DNA of 64,000 nucleotides from Solwaraspora sp. WMMD792 (GCF_029626105.1 NZ_JARUBH010000009.1:6386001-6450000), one strand, 5' to 3'. Shown: positions 40,075 to 48,739, counted from the stretch's first letter. The notes: generated by a model from the letters alone, not told the origin. Translations and numbers: made by a program.

Positions 40075-41249
40075 TCGTTCCCTGGCGCCGTGGCACCTCC
40101 GACGGACACCTGCTTGACGACGCGCTGAGCGCGCTGGCCGCCGCCGACTGGTCCGACACCGACCGCCCCCCGGTCGCCTGGCTGCACTGGCCGGTCGACA
40201 CGGCCAATCCGTACCAGTCGTTGCTGTACAGCCGGTTCTCCCAGCACAACCTGACGCCGATCCGGGTCCGCCGCCTCGACCAGCTGGACAAACTGCTGCC
40301 CGCGCTGCCCGACGGCATCGGCCGGGTGCTGCACGTGCACTGGCTCTACGACGTGACCTCCGGTTGCACCACCACCAGCCAGGCAGAAGCGGCGGTCGAT
40401 GCCTTCGCCAAGCAGCTGGACACCCTGCGCGACCAGGGCGTACGGCTGGTCTGGACGGTGCACAACCTGCTCCCGCACGAGACTGTGCACCGGGCGACCG
40501 AAACCCGGCTGCGCCAGGTGATGCTCGCCGCCGCCGACGTGGTGCACCTGATGCACGACAGCCACCTCGACATCCTGCGGGACACTTTCGGAGCCGAGCC
40601 CCGACGCGTGGTGATCGCCCCGCACCCCACCTTCGCCGGCGCCTACCCGGACTGGGTGGACCGGCCCGCCGCCCGCAGCCACCTCGGCATCCCGCTCGGC
40701 GCCCGGGTGCTGGTCACCTTCGGGCAGGTCCGGCCGTACAAGGGGCACGGCGACTTCCTCGACGCGCTCGACGTCGCGGTCCGGCACGACCCGCGACTGC
40801 GCTGGCTGGTCGCCGGGAAGGTACGCGAGGAGGCCGGCGGCCCCGAGTTCATGCGCCGGGCCGCCGAGCACCCGGCGGTGATCTTTCATCCCGGCTTCGC
40901 GTCCGACACCGACGTGCAGTACTTCCTGCGGGCGGCCGACGCCGCCGTCTACCCGTACCGGTCGTCGCTGAACTCCGGCGCGCTGGCGCTGACCGCCGGA
41001 TTCGGCCTGCCGGCGTACGTGTCGACCGGCACCACCGTCGGTGGTCTGCTGCCGGACGCCGCGCTGCGCCGGTTCGACCTGTCCGACCCGGACAAGACCG
41101 CCGAGACGATCACCGAGTCCGGTGGGGCCTGGGACCGTGCCGAGCCGGTCCGCGCGGCGGTCCGTGACCACGTCGAAGCCCTGGCCCCGGCAAAGGTCAG
41201 CGCCCGGTTCGCGGCCGAGTTACGGCGGCACCTCGACCCGCTGGCGTGA
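40071..41249 (+). CDS. GT4-type glycosyltransferase
   Basis: A 392-residue GT-B glycosyltransferase. The N-terminal half has W-L-H-W-P-V-D-T and H-V-H-W-L-Y-D. The C-terminal half has V-T-F-G-Q-V-R-P-Y-K-G-H-G-D-F (nucleotide-sugar side), A-G-K-V-R and the S-S-L-N-S-G-A-L-A-L-T segment. It replaces the more usual E-x7-E motif less strictly. It is a probable nucleotide-sugar-dependent transferase of the polymer locus, coupled to the preceding small gene and ending before a convergent operon. Confidence 0.82.
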   Translation: MIVPWRRGTSDGHLLDDALSALAAADWSDTDRPPVAWLHWPVDTANPYQSLLYSRFSQHNLTPIRVRRLDQLDKLLPALPDGIGRVLHVHWLYDVTSGCTTTSQAEAAVDAFAKQLDTLRDQGVRLVWTVHNLLPHETVHRATETRLRQVMLAAADVVHLMHDSHLDILRDTFGAEPRRVVIAPHPTFAGAYPDWVDRPAARSHLGIPLGARVLVTFGQVRPYKGHGDFLDALDVAVRHDPRLRWLVAGKVREEAGGPEFMRRAAEHPAVIFHPGFASDTDVQYFLRAADAAVYPYRSSLNSGALALTAGFGLPAYVSTGTTVGGLLPDAALRRFDLSDPDKTAETITESGGAWDRAEPVRAAVRDHVEALAPAKVSARFAAELRRHLDPLA

Positions 41250-41298
41250 CGGGGCGTCCAGTGGCTGGCGACCCTGCCGACTGGTCGCGCCGCCGGCC

Positions 41299-42906
41299 TC
41301 AGCCGGCGCTGTACGCGTACCGGGCGGCCCGTTCGGCCAACCACAGCCACCGGCGCTGCACCGCGCCGCTGGTCGCGGCGACCATGCCGAGCGCGTCGGT
41401 GCGCACCCTGTCCAGTGCGACGGCGTCAGCCGCCGGGGCGTCGAGCAGCCCGGCGCCGTCGCGGAACGCCTCCGCCTCGGCCCCGCCACCGAACCGGGGA
41501 GCGACCTCGTCGCGCCAGAAGTCCGCCCAGTCCAGCTCCGGGTTCCAGCCGAACCGGGCGTACGCCAGATAGCTGATCTCGTTCGTCGGGTGGTAGGCGC
41601 CCGCCTCGCCGAAGATGGTCAGCCCCCGCATGCCGGCCGCGCCGACCCGGGCCGCCATGTCGGCGTACAGCTGCGGCACCCAGGAGTGCCGCTGCCGGTT
41701 CCACTGCGATCCGGCGTGGGTACGCAGCACGTTCGTCGTGTGCGGTAGCGCTTCGACGTGCGCGGCGGTCAACCGGTCCCGGTTGTCGTACCAGAACCCC
41801 CGGTTGACGCAGTACTGGTAGGCCACGTCGTCGGGCAGGTCGGCCAGCGGACGCTGTGCCGGCAGGTCGAAGATGTTGTCCCAGTAGACCTCGACCAGGT
41901 GCCGCAGCGGCACCCCGGCCGGCCCGGTACGCCGGGCCGTGTCCAGCAGCGTCGGGTAGACCGACCGCATCGCCTCGTACGACCAGGAGGTGCGTTCACC
42001 GCCGGTGCGCCGGGTGCACCGAGCGCAGGCGCAACTGCCGTAGTCGCCGGTCTCGAAGTTGATCCCGCCCACCGGGATCGTCTCCAGCAGCCAGTCGACG
42101 GCGTCGCGATTCCAGGCCAGATTGTCCGGCTGCGACGGGCAGGCGGCCATCATGTACTCGCTGGCCGGGAAGTGCAGATCGCCGAACTCGTCGATGTCAA
42201 AGCCGACCTTCTTCGGCAGCTCGGCGGCCAGGTCGGGGCGTTGCCGCAGCCAGGTCGCCAGGTTGTAGCGGTGCCGACCGTCGAAGTAGATGCCACCGTA
42301 GGCGTTGACCCCGATCCCGGCGATGATCCGCACGCCCCGCTCGTTGGCGTACCCGCACAGGTCGCGGGCCGCGTCGACACCGCCGTGCGCGTCGCGCAGC
42401 AGCCCGTAGACGACGATCCCGCCGATCCGTTCCCGGCTGCAGAAGTCGACCAGTCGCCGGTAGTCGGCGCCGAACGCGTCGGCTGACTTGGCGTACGGGT
42501 TGAGCGCGCCGATCTCCTGTAGGCCGAGCTGGCGCAGATCCCAGTTGGTCGAGTGGTCCCAGGTCCACAGGGTGCGCAGTGCCAGCCCGGGTGCCTGCTC
42601 CCGTACCCCCACCGGGACCCGGCGTTCGGTGGCCAGCTCGGTCAGCTCCCGGGCGGCGTAGATCAGGCCGGCGAACGGGTCGCCGGTCAGCCGGATCCCA
42701 CCGTCACCGGTCGGGTCCGCACCCGGCCCGCCACCGGCCGGAACCTCGATCCGGTAGGTGCCCTCCGGCAGCGCCGGGTCGGCGTCGAGGTGCACCGGCA
42801 CCCCGTCGGTGGAGCTGCCGAAGGTCTCGGCGAGCAGCCGGGCGGCGTACGGCGCGGATTCGGCACCGCGTACCTGGACTCCGGCGATCTGGCGTAACTG
42901 CGACAT
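41299..42906 (-). CDS. Putative glycoside hydrolase with GH20/GH67-like N-terminal domain
   Basis: A 535-residue protein without signal peptide, so intracellular. The first 110 residues resemble the helper domain of hexosaminidases and alpha-glucuronidases (Y-R-I-E-V-P...I-R-L-T-G-D-P-F-A-G-L-I-Y-A-A-R-E-L). The rest looks like a TIM barrel. A motif E-T-G-D-Y-G-S-C-A-C-x2-C holds three closely spaced Cys and a possible catalytic Glu. It is the last gene of the E1/SDR operon, 2 nt after the YciI gene, with a GGGAGG ribosome site. The substrate is probably a glycoside or sugar-acid conjugate imported by the cell; no close characterised family is known to me. Confidence 0.6.
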   Translation of the reverse strand: MSQLRQIAGVQVRGAESAPYAARLLAETFGSSTDGVPVHLDADPALPEGTYRIEVPAGGGPGADPTGDGGIRLTGDPFAGLIYAARELTELATERRVPVGVREQAPGLALRTLWTWDHSTNWDLRQLGLQEIGALNPYAKSADAFGADYRRLVDFCSRERIGGIVVYGLLRDAHGGVDAARDLCGYANERGVRIIAGIGVNAYGGIYFDGRHRYNLATWLRQRPDLAAELPKKVGFDIDEFGDLHFPASEYMMAACPSQPDNLAWNRDAVDWLLETIPVGGINFETGDYGSCACARCTRRTGGERTSWSYEAMRSVYPTLLDTARRTGPAGVPLRHLVEVYWDNIFDLPAQRPLADLPDDVAYQYCVNRGFWYDNRDRLTAAHVEALPHTTNVLRTHAGSQWNRQRHSWVPQLYADMAARVGAAGMRGLTIFGEAGAYHPTNEISYLAYARFGWNPELDWADFWRDEVAPRFGGGAEAEAFRDGAGLLDAPAADAVALDRVRTDALGMVAATSGAVQRRWLWLAERAARYAYSAG

Positions 42907-42908
42907 GT

Positions 42909-43205
42909 CTACCTCCCGAGGGATTGCGGTGTGGCGGCCAGGTACTCGGCCACCTCGATGGCCGTCCACACCCCGTGCCGCCAGTACGGGTCGGCCTCGC
43001 ACACCGCGCGGGCGGCGTCGGCGTCGGCGGCCCGCACGATGAGCACCGACGCGCTCAGATCGGCGTACGCGCCGGCGACCAGCGCGGTGCCGTCGGCGAG
43101 CAGGGTGGCGACCCGGTCCAGGTGGGCGGACCGGTGCGGCCCGCGCCGCTGCGCCGCGTCGGCGGCGTACCTGGCGGTGACCAGGTAGGTCGGCTCGAAT
43201 CTCAC
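42909..43205 (-). CDS. YciI-like protein
   Basis: A 98-residue ferredoxin-like-fold protein of the YciI/dimeric alpha-beta barrel type. It has a typical R-x2-H-L-D...D-G-x-L-V-A-G-A-Y-A-D pattern and A-x-x-V-C-E-A-D-P-Y near the end. Members act as small isomerases, hydrolases or dehalogenases. The GTG start overlaps the stop of the regulator gene. In this operon it may isomerise or clean up a keto-sugar acid. Confidence 0.8.
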   Translation of the reverse strand: MRFEPTYLVTARYAADAAQRRGPHRSAHLDRVATLLADGTALVAGAYADLSASVLIVRAADADAARAVCEADPYWRHGVWTAIEVAEYLAATPQSLGR

Positions 43206-44554
43206 GCGTCACCGCCGATCGCCTCGAACAGCCGCTGCATCGCCACCCGGTAGACCGTCTGCGGGCGGCCGGCTCCGGTGCTGACGTGCACTCCGACCTC
43301 GTCGGCGTAGCCGGCGGCGCGCAGCGAGTTGAGCAGCCGGCGTGCCGAGCGGGCCTCCACCCCGTACGCGTCGGCCAGGCCGCGGGCGGTGACCTCGTTG
43401 GGGTCCAGCTGATGCAGCGCCTCCAGCAGGCGTCGGGTGGACAGCGGGCCGAGTTTGAGCTGTTCGGAGACGCGCAGGATGCCGGGCGCGGTCTCCCGCA
43501 GGCGTTGCTTGACCGGGCTCACCCGGGTGGAGTGGATCTCCCCGTCGGGGAAGACGACGTGGGTGTCGCCGCTGCCCCGGCTCAACGCGAGGGCCTTGCG
43601 GGCGTTGTCCTCGGCGGCGGCGATCGTCGTGCCGGCGCCGAAGCCGACGGTGTGGCCGCCGTCGACGCCGCGCAGGGTGAGCAGGGAGGCGTGGCCGGCC
43701 CGGTGGCGGGCGAGGGCACTGTCCACGGTGCCCCGGGTGGTGGTGATCACCATCGTCCGGTCGTCGATCATGCTGAGCCGCCCGCGCATCCGTTCGGCGT
43801 GTTCCAGCAGCGCCTCGCGCAGCCGCAGCCGCTGCCGTTCCACCTCGTACGGGTCGTGCCGGCGGCTGGCCGGCTCGGCGAACTCGATCATCATCACGGC
43901 GATCTGGGTGGCCCGGGACTGCCGGATCTCGGCGGCCAGCCAGGCGCGGCGCAGCGCGTCGCGCACCGACGCGCGGGTGTGCTCGACCCGCCAGACCGGC
44001 ACGCCCGCCTCGCGCAGGTCGCGGTGCACCGCACCGAGGCAGGTCAGGCAGGCTTCGACGGCACCGGTGGCGTACCGGTCACGGTGGTAGGCGGTGACGT
44101 CGTCGAGGGTGGCGTAGAGCAGTCCGGTCGAGTCGGCGATCGGCAGGATCTCGGTCGGTGCGGGCACCTCGATGTCGTGGTATGTCTCCCGTACCACCCC
44201 GGCCTCGATGGTGTCGACGCTGACCGTCGGCAACTGCCCGCCGGTCGCCAGCAGCATCCGGGACAGGGTGCGGTAGAGGTCGATGCCGCCGTGGCGGATG
44301 TAGTCGACCTCGGCGCGCAGGTCACCGGCGGCGGTGGCGAGCGCGTGCGGGATCCGGCCGGTGAACAGCAGTACCTGGCAGAGCTCGTCGAGCTCGCGGG
44401 CCAGTTCCGGGGCCTGCTCCGGCCGGGCGTACGCACGGCTGGTGAGTTCGCCGGCCCGCCCTTCGCCGGCCCGCCCTTCGCCGGCCCGCCCTTCGCCGGC
44501 GGCGACCTCCTGGACCAGCCGGATGGAGTCCTCCGGCCCGATGATGCCGATCAT
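43202..44554 (-). CDS. Transcriptional regulator with nucleotide-cyclase-like sensor domain and C-terminal winged helix
   Basis: A 450-residue protein. It begins I-G-I-I-G-P-E-D-S and has a middle region with A-V-M-M-I-E-F. A segment G-H-T-V-G-F-G-A-G-T-T-I-A-A-A-E-D-N-A follows, like the GTP cyclohydrolase III / GGDEF-related fold. The last 90 residues form a winged helix (S-T-R-R-L-L-E-A-L...V-T-A-R-G-L-A-D-A-Y-G-V-E-A-R-S-A-R-R-L-L). An expanded 15-bp repeat adds G-E-G-R-A units near residue 20. It is probably the local regulator of the sugar-acid operon; the ligand may be a nucleotide or sugar acid. The ATG has GGAGG upstream. Confidence 0.65.
   Translation of the reverse strand: MIGIIGPEDSIRLVQEVAAGEGRAGEGRAGEGRAGELTSRAYARPEQAPELARELDELCQVLLFTGRIPHALATAAGDLRAEVDYIRHGGIDLYRTLSRMLLATGGQLPTVSVDTIEAGVVRETYHDIEVPAPTEILPIADSTGLLYATLDDVTAYHRDRYATGAVEACLTCLGAVHRDLREAGVPVWRVEHTRASVRDALRRAWLAAEIRQSRATQIAVMMIEFAEPASRRHDPYEVERQRLRLREALLEHAERMRGRLSMIDDRTMVITTTRGTVDSALARHRAGHASLLTLRGVDGGHTVGFGAGTTIAAAEDNARKALALSRGSGDTHVVFPDGEIHSTRVSPVKQRLRETAPGILRVSEQLKLGPLSTRRLLEALHQLDPNEVTARGLADAYGVEARSARRLLNSLRAAGYADEVGVHVSTGAGRPQTVYRVAMQRLFEAIGGDA
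44447..44500 (-). repeat. In-frame 15-bp minisatellite in the regulator gene
   Basis: Three full copies and a partial copy of TTCGCCGGCCCGCCC encode G-E-G-R-A. Copies are identical, indicating recent expansion. Confidence 0.88.
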
Positions 44555-44610
44555 GTGTTGCTGCCTCCACGTCGTCGCCGGCTCGCGGGCGGGCTGCTCA
44601 GCCAGGCCGT

Positions 44611-45468
44611 TCAGCCGGTGTAGACGGTGCCGGTGATGCTGGCCGACAGTGGTGCCGCGAGCACCACCAACGCCGACGCCACATCTTCCGGCCGGCCCAG
44701 GTCGGCTTCGATGCCGGCGACCCGGCCGGCATCGACCCCGTTGGTCCGCGCCTCGTCCAGCGAGCGGCGCATCAACGGAGTGTCGATGTCGCCGGGGCAG
44801 AGCGCGTGCACTCTGACCCCCCGTGGGCGAAGCTGGCGGTCCAGGGTCAGTGCCAGGCCGTGCAACCCTCCCTTGCTCGCGCCGTAGGGTACCGACCCGG
44901 AGCCGGTCAGCACGCCCGCCTTGGAGCCGACCAGCACCAGCACCCCGGTGCCGGCGGTCAGGTGCGGTACGGCGTGCTTGGCGACCAGGAACGGCCCGGT
45001 CAGGTTGACCGAGAGCACCCGGTGCCACAGCTCGATCGGCACACTGGTCACATCCAGGCCCTGGCCCTGCATGATCCCGGCGACATGCAGCACCGCGTCG
45101 ATGCCGCCCCAGGCGGCGGCGATACTGCCGAACGCGTCGGCCACCTCAATCTCGACCGTGACGTCGACCTGACGGGAGTACGCCGTGACACCGAGGTGGC
45201 GGACCTCGTCGGCGGCGCGGGCCGCGCCGGCTCCGTCCGCGTCGAGGACGGCGACCGCGGCGGCGCCGGCCGTGGCGGCGGCCCGGACGGTGGCCAGCCC
45301 AATGCCGGAGGCGCCGCCGAGCACCACGACCCGCCGTCCGGCCAGCACGGGCGCCGTACCGCTGGCCGGTGTGGCCGCCGCCGGATCCTCCGCCGCCGGG
45401 TCCGCCGCCGCCGGGTCCTCCGCCGCCGGGTCCTCCGCCGGCGGGGCGTCCCGGGCGTCGCTGGTCAC
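44611..45468 (-). CDS. SDR-family dehydrogenase
   Basis: A 285-residue short-chain dehydrogenase. The first 40 residues are an Ala-Glu-Asp-Pro repeat with no counterpart in the family. Then comes the NAD(P) loop G51-G-A-S-G-I-G57, N155 and the catalytic S182, Y195 and K199 (Y-G-A-S-K). Acidic D76 after the second strand suggests NAD preference. Its GTG start overlaps the E1 beta stop. In the proposed pathway it would oxidise a 2-keto-3-deoxy sugar acid to a diketo acid. Confidence 0.88.
   Translation of the reverse strand: MTSDARDAPPAEDPAAEDPAAADPAAEDPAAATPASGTAPVLAGRRVVVLGGASGIGLATVRAAATAGAAAVAVLDADGAGAARAADEVRHLGVTAYSRQVDVTVEIEVADAFGSIAAAWGGIDAVLHVAGIMQGQGLDVTSVPIELWHRVLSVNLTGPFLVAKHAVPHLTAGTGVLVLVGSKAGVLTGSGSVPYGASKGGLHGLALTLDRQLRPRGVRVHALCPGDIDTPLMRRSLDEARTNGVDAGRVAGIEADLGRPEDVASALVVLAAPLSASITGTVYTG
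45377..45445 (-). repeat. In-frame 15-bp repeat in the SDR gene
   Basis: Four or five imperfect 15-bp units encode A-E/A-D-P-A at the N-terminus of the SDR. Confidence 0.8.
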
Positions 45469-46448
45469 GCCCCGACCGTCCGGCGCACGGCGGCGGCCAC
45501 GTCGGCGGCCTCCGGCACGACGGCGGCCTGCAGCGCCGGTGCGGCCGGCATCGGCACATCCGGGCAGGCGACCCGGGCGATGGGGGCACGCAGGTCGGCG
45601 AAGCACTCGGCGGCGGCACGGGCGGCGATCTCCGCACCGAAGCCGCCGGTCAGGTTGGCCTCGTGGGCCACGACGAGCCGGCCGGTACGGGCCACCGATG
45701 CCGCGACGGTGTCGAAGTCGAGCGGGTTGAGCCAGCGCAGGTCGATCACCTCGGCGTCGATGCCGTCGTCGGCGTGCAGCTGCCCGGCGGCGTCCAGCGA
45801 CGCGGACACCATCCGGGACCAGGCGACCACGGTGACGTCGGCGCCGGTGCGGACCACCCGCGCGCCGCCGACCGGCTCCACCGCCGCGTCGGTGCGGACC
45901 TCGCCCCGGGTCGGGTAGAGCATCCGGGCCTCGGCGACGACCACCGGGTCGTCGCTGGCCACGGCGGTACGCAGCATCTGGAACGCGTCGTCCGCAGTGG
46001 CCGGTAGAGCCAGCCGCAGCCCGGGGGTGTGCGCGAAGTACGCCTCCGGGGAGTGCGAGTGCTGGGCGCAGGCACCGGGTGAGTAGCCCTGCTGCATCCG
46101 GATCACCAACGGCACCCGCCACCGGCCGTTGCTGGCGTAGTGGATCGTCGGGATCTGGTTGACGAACTGGTCCATCGCGACGAACGAGAAGTCGGCGTAC
46201 ATGATCTCGGCGATCGGCCGCAGGCCGGTCATGGCCGCGCCGAGCGCCATGCCGAGGAAGCCGGACTCGGAGATCGGGGTGTCGAAGATCCGTGCCGAGC
46301 CGAACCGCTTGTGCAGCCCTTTCGTCGCGCCGAACGGCCCGCCGGGCAGGGCGACGTCCTCGCCGAAGTAGATGGTGTCGTCCCGGCTGTCCAACGCCCA
46401 GGTGAGGGCGGCGTTGACGGCCTGGATGTAGCGCAGGGACTCAGACAT
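45465..46448 (-). CDS. TPP-dependent dehydrogenase E1 component, beta subunit
   Basis: A 327-residue beta subunit of the 2-oxoacid/acetoin dehydrogenase E1 type. E30 in F-G-E-D-V-A contacts the thiamine ring. E-S-G-F-L-G-M-A-L-G-A-A, M-Y-A-D-F and Q-Q-G-Y-S-P-G-A-C-A-Q-H-S-H-S are the other typical segments. It overlaps the alpha gene by 8 nt. No E2 acyltransferase, E3 dehydrogenase or lipoyl protein is encoded nearby, so it may work on its own with another electron acceptor. Confidence 0.9.
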   Translation of the reverse strand: MSESLRYIQAVNAALTWALDSRDDTIYFGEDVALPGGPFGATKGLHKRFGSARIFDTPISESGFLGMALGAAMTGLRPIAEIMYADFSFVAMDQFVNQIPTIHYASNGRWRVPLVIRMQQGYSPGACAQHSHSPEAYFAHTPGLRLALPATADDAFQMLRTAVASDDPVVVAEARMLYPTRGEVRTDAAVEPVGGARVVRTGADVTVVAWSRMVSASLDAAGQLHADDGIDAEVIDLRWLNPLDFDTVAASVARTGRLVVAHEANLTGGFGAEIAARAAAECFADLRAPIARVACPDVPMPAAPALQAAVVPEAADVAAAVRRTVGA

Positions 46449-47394
46449 GGACGTGCTCCTTGACGGTCGCCGGGTCGGGCAGCGGCGTGGCGCGGGCGGC
46501 GGCGACGGCGGCTTCGATCTCGGCGTCCACCTCGGCGTCGATCGCGTCCAGGGCGGCGGTCAGCGCCGCGTCGGCGGCCTGCCGGATGCGGGTGAGCGGT
46601 TCACGCTGGCGGGCGGCGGCGATCTCGCCGGCCGGCCGGTAGTGCTGGGCGTCGCCGCTGTAGTGCCCGACCAGGCGTTCGGTCATTGCCTCCACGATGG
46701 ATGGGCCGGAGCCCTCGCGGGCGCGGGCCACCGCCTCGTCGACGGCGGCCGCGACCGCGTCCGGGTCGTTGCCGTCGACGACCCGACCGGGTACGCCGTA
46801 GCCGGGTGCCCGCTCGGTGAGCTGGCGTACCCGCACCATGTCTTCGATCCGCGACATCTCCGAGTAGACGTTGTTCTCCACGACGACGACCAGCGGCAGG
46901 TCCAGCACGGCGGCCATGTTGATCGCCTCGTGCACGTTGCCCTGGTTCATGGCGCCGTCGCCGATGCTCACCACCGAGACCGCGCCGGAGCCGGTGCGCT
47001 GCGCGGTCAGCGCGGCCCCGGTGGCCACCGGCACCCCGGCACCGACGATGGAGTTCTCGCCGACGAACCAGCGGCTCGGGTCCGACAGGTACGGCGAGGC
47101 GGCCCGGCCGCCGCACAGCGCGCTGTCGCGGCCCATCATCTCGGCGAACAGTCCGGCGAGGTCGACGCCGCGAGCGATCGCCCAGCCGTGGCCACGGTAG
47201 GTGGCAGTCACGTAGTCGCCGTCACGCAACGTACGGCAGGCACCGACCGGGATCGCCTCCTGGCCGTTGCACAGGTGGATCGACCCCGGGATCTCGCCGC
47301 CGTCCTTGAGGGCGGTCAGCCGCTCCTCGAACCGGCGGATCCGGGTCATCGACCGGTAGTCGTCCGGCAGCCCCATCACACCCCCAACGCTCAT
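46441..47394 (-). CDS. TPP-dependent dehydrogenase E1 component, alpha subunit
   Basis: A 317-residue alpha subunit. The TPP/Mg motif is complete: G145-D-G-A-M-N150...E-N-N at 173-175. R-G-H-G-W and G-R-A-A-S-P-Y near 68-101 occupy the substrate entry side. It is the first gene of a six-gene operon, with AAGGGA before the ATG. Together with the beta subunit it should decarboxylate or cleave an alpha-keto or alpha-diketo compound; the partner genes point to a sugar-acid product rather than pyruvate. Confidence 0.9.
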   Translation of the reverse strand: MSVGGVMGLPDDYRSMTRIRRFEERLTALKDGGEIPGSIHLCNGQEAIPVGACRTLRDGDYVTATYRGHGWAIARGVDLAGLFAEMMGRDSALCGGRAASPYLSDPSRWFVGENSIVGAGVPVATGAALTAQRTGSGAVSVVSIGDGAMNQGNVHEAINMAAVLDLPLVVVVENNVYSEMSRIEDMVRVRQLTERAPGYGVPGRVVDGNDPDAVAAAVDEAVARAREGSGPSIVEAMTERLVGHYSGDAQHYRPAGEIAAARQREPLTRIRQAADAALTAALDAIDAEVDAEIEAAVAAARATPLPDPATVKEHVHV

Positions 47395-47508
47395 TAGTCC
47401 CTTATTGAGGCTCGTTGAGAATGGAGCCTAGACCAGGGCCATCATGCTATGGAAGAGTGAGGGGCAAGTTTCTGGCCGTTATAGGTCTCAAATTTTCTGG
47501 GGGCAGCT
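47395..47508. promoter_or_regulatory. Divergent promoter region of the E1 operon and the dehydratase gene
   Basis: A 114-nt, relatively AT-rich gap. It contains TAGGTC at 47482-47487, a hexamer that also occurs twice in inverted orientation in the divergent promoter of the second operon (57187-57212). An inverted AGACC/GGTCT pair spans 47430-47488. Confidence 0.45.
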
Positions 47509-48639
47509 ATGGAGATCGCCGCCGTCGACTCGGTGGTGCTCGGCGACGCGCACTTCGTCCAGGTGCACACCGCCGACGGGCTGACCGGCGTCGGCCAGTC
47601 CGCCTGCTGGGGCTACCCCGCGGCGGTGCACGCCGTGGTCGAAGCCTTCCGCCCGTACCTGCTCGGCGCCGACCCGCGGCGGATCGAGCACCACTGGCAC
47701 CACCTGTACCGGATGGGGCCGTTCCGCGGCTCGGTGCTCACCGCCGCCGTCTCCGCGATCGACATCGCGCTGTGGGACGTGCTCGGCAAGCGACTCGGCG
47801 TACCCGTCTGGCAGCTGCTCGGCGGCCAGGTCCGGGACCGGATCCGGCTGCACCTGCTGCTGGGCGGCACCGGCGCCGACGACCTGGCCGCCCAGGCGGC
47901 GGCCGCCGTCGCCGACGGCTTCACCGCCGTCAAGTTCGACCCGCTGCCGGCCGACTACGCGAACCTGTCGGTGGCCCGGCTGGTCGCGCAGACCGAAGCC
48001 ACCACCGCAGCCGTACGCGACACCGTCGGGCCCGACGTCGACCTGCTGATCGAACTGCACCGCAAACTCACCCCGCTGCAGGCCGAATCGGTCGTACCCG
48101 CACTGGCCCGGCACCTGCCGCTGCTGGTCGAGGACCCGATCCAGATCGACAGCGTCAGCAGCCAGGCCGACGTGGCGCGTCGGGCGGCCGGCGTACCGAT
48201 GGCCAACGGCGAACGACTGCACACCATCTGGGAGTTCAAGGAGTTGCTCGCCCAGGGCGGTGCCCAGTATGTGCGCCCCGACGTCGGCCTGGCCGGCGGA
48301 CTCAGTCACGCCCGTAAGATCGCCGCCCTGGCCGAGGCGCACCACGCCGCCGTGGTCACCCACAACTGCCTGGGCCCGCTGCTGACCATGGCGTCGGTGC
48401 ACCTCGACGCGGCGATCCCGAACTTCGTCGTGCAGGAGTACTCGCCACTGGACGACACTCTCGCCACCGGCCCCGCCCGCCCGGCGGTCCGCCGTGACGG
48501 CGGCTACCTGCCGGTGCCCGACCAGCCGGGCCTCGGCGTCACCCTCGACCTGACCGACGCCGCACCACTGGACCTCACCGGCCGGCCACTGACCCGGATC
48601 CCGCGCCGCGCCGACGGCTCCGTCGCCTACGCCGTCTGA
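47509..48639 (+). CDS. Enolase-superfamily sugar-acid dehydratase (galactonate-dehydratase-like)
   Basis: A 376-residue mandelate-racemase-group enzyme. Metal ligands E182, E208 and E235 and the catalytic His pair H184 and H285 are visible (I-E-L-H, V-E-D-P-I, N-G-E-R, T-H-N-C-L-G-P). This is almost the spacing of D-galactonate dehydratase. It would dehydrate an aldonic acid to a 2-keto-3-deoxy acid. The ATG has GGGGG upstream. It is divergent from the E1 operon and should share its regulation. The exact sugar acid cannot be read from sequence. Confidence 0.82.
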   Translation: MEIAAVDSVVLGDAHFVQVHTADGLTGVGQSACWGYPAAVHAVVEAFRPYLLGADPRRIEHHWHHLYRMGPFRGSVLTAAVSAIDIALWDVLGKRLGVPVWQLLGGQVRDRIRLHLLLGGTGADDLAAQAAAAVADGFTAVKFDPLPADYANLSVARLVAQTEATTAAVRDTVGPDVDLLIELHRKLTPLQAESVVPALARHLPLLVEDPIQIDSVSSQADVARRAAGVPMANGERLHTIWEFKELLAQGGAQYVRPDVGLAGGLSHARKIAALAEAHHAAVVTHNCLGPLLTMASVHLDAAIPNFVVQEYSPLDDTLATGPARPAVRRDGGYLPVPDQPGLGVTLDLTDAAPLDLTGRPLTRIPRRADGSVAYAV

Positions 48640-48739
48640 GCCTGACAGCCCCGGCCTGCCCGACCCGGACCCCTCCGGCGTACTGTGTCACTCCAATTCC
48701 GACAGGTCGGACGAGCGAGGGGTCGATACGCTTGTCGGC

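Noticed and set aside
45465-47394. A pyruvate or branched-chain dehydrogenase complex.
   Set aside because: E2 and E3 genes are absent and the operon content is that of sugar-acid metabolism. The possibility that E2/E3 lie elsewhere in the genome stays open.
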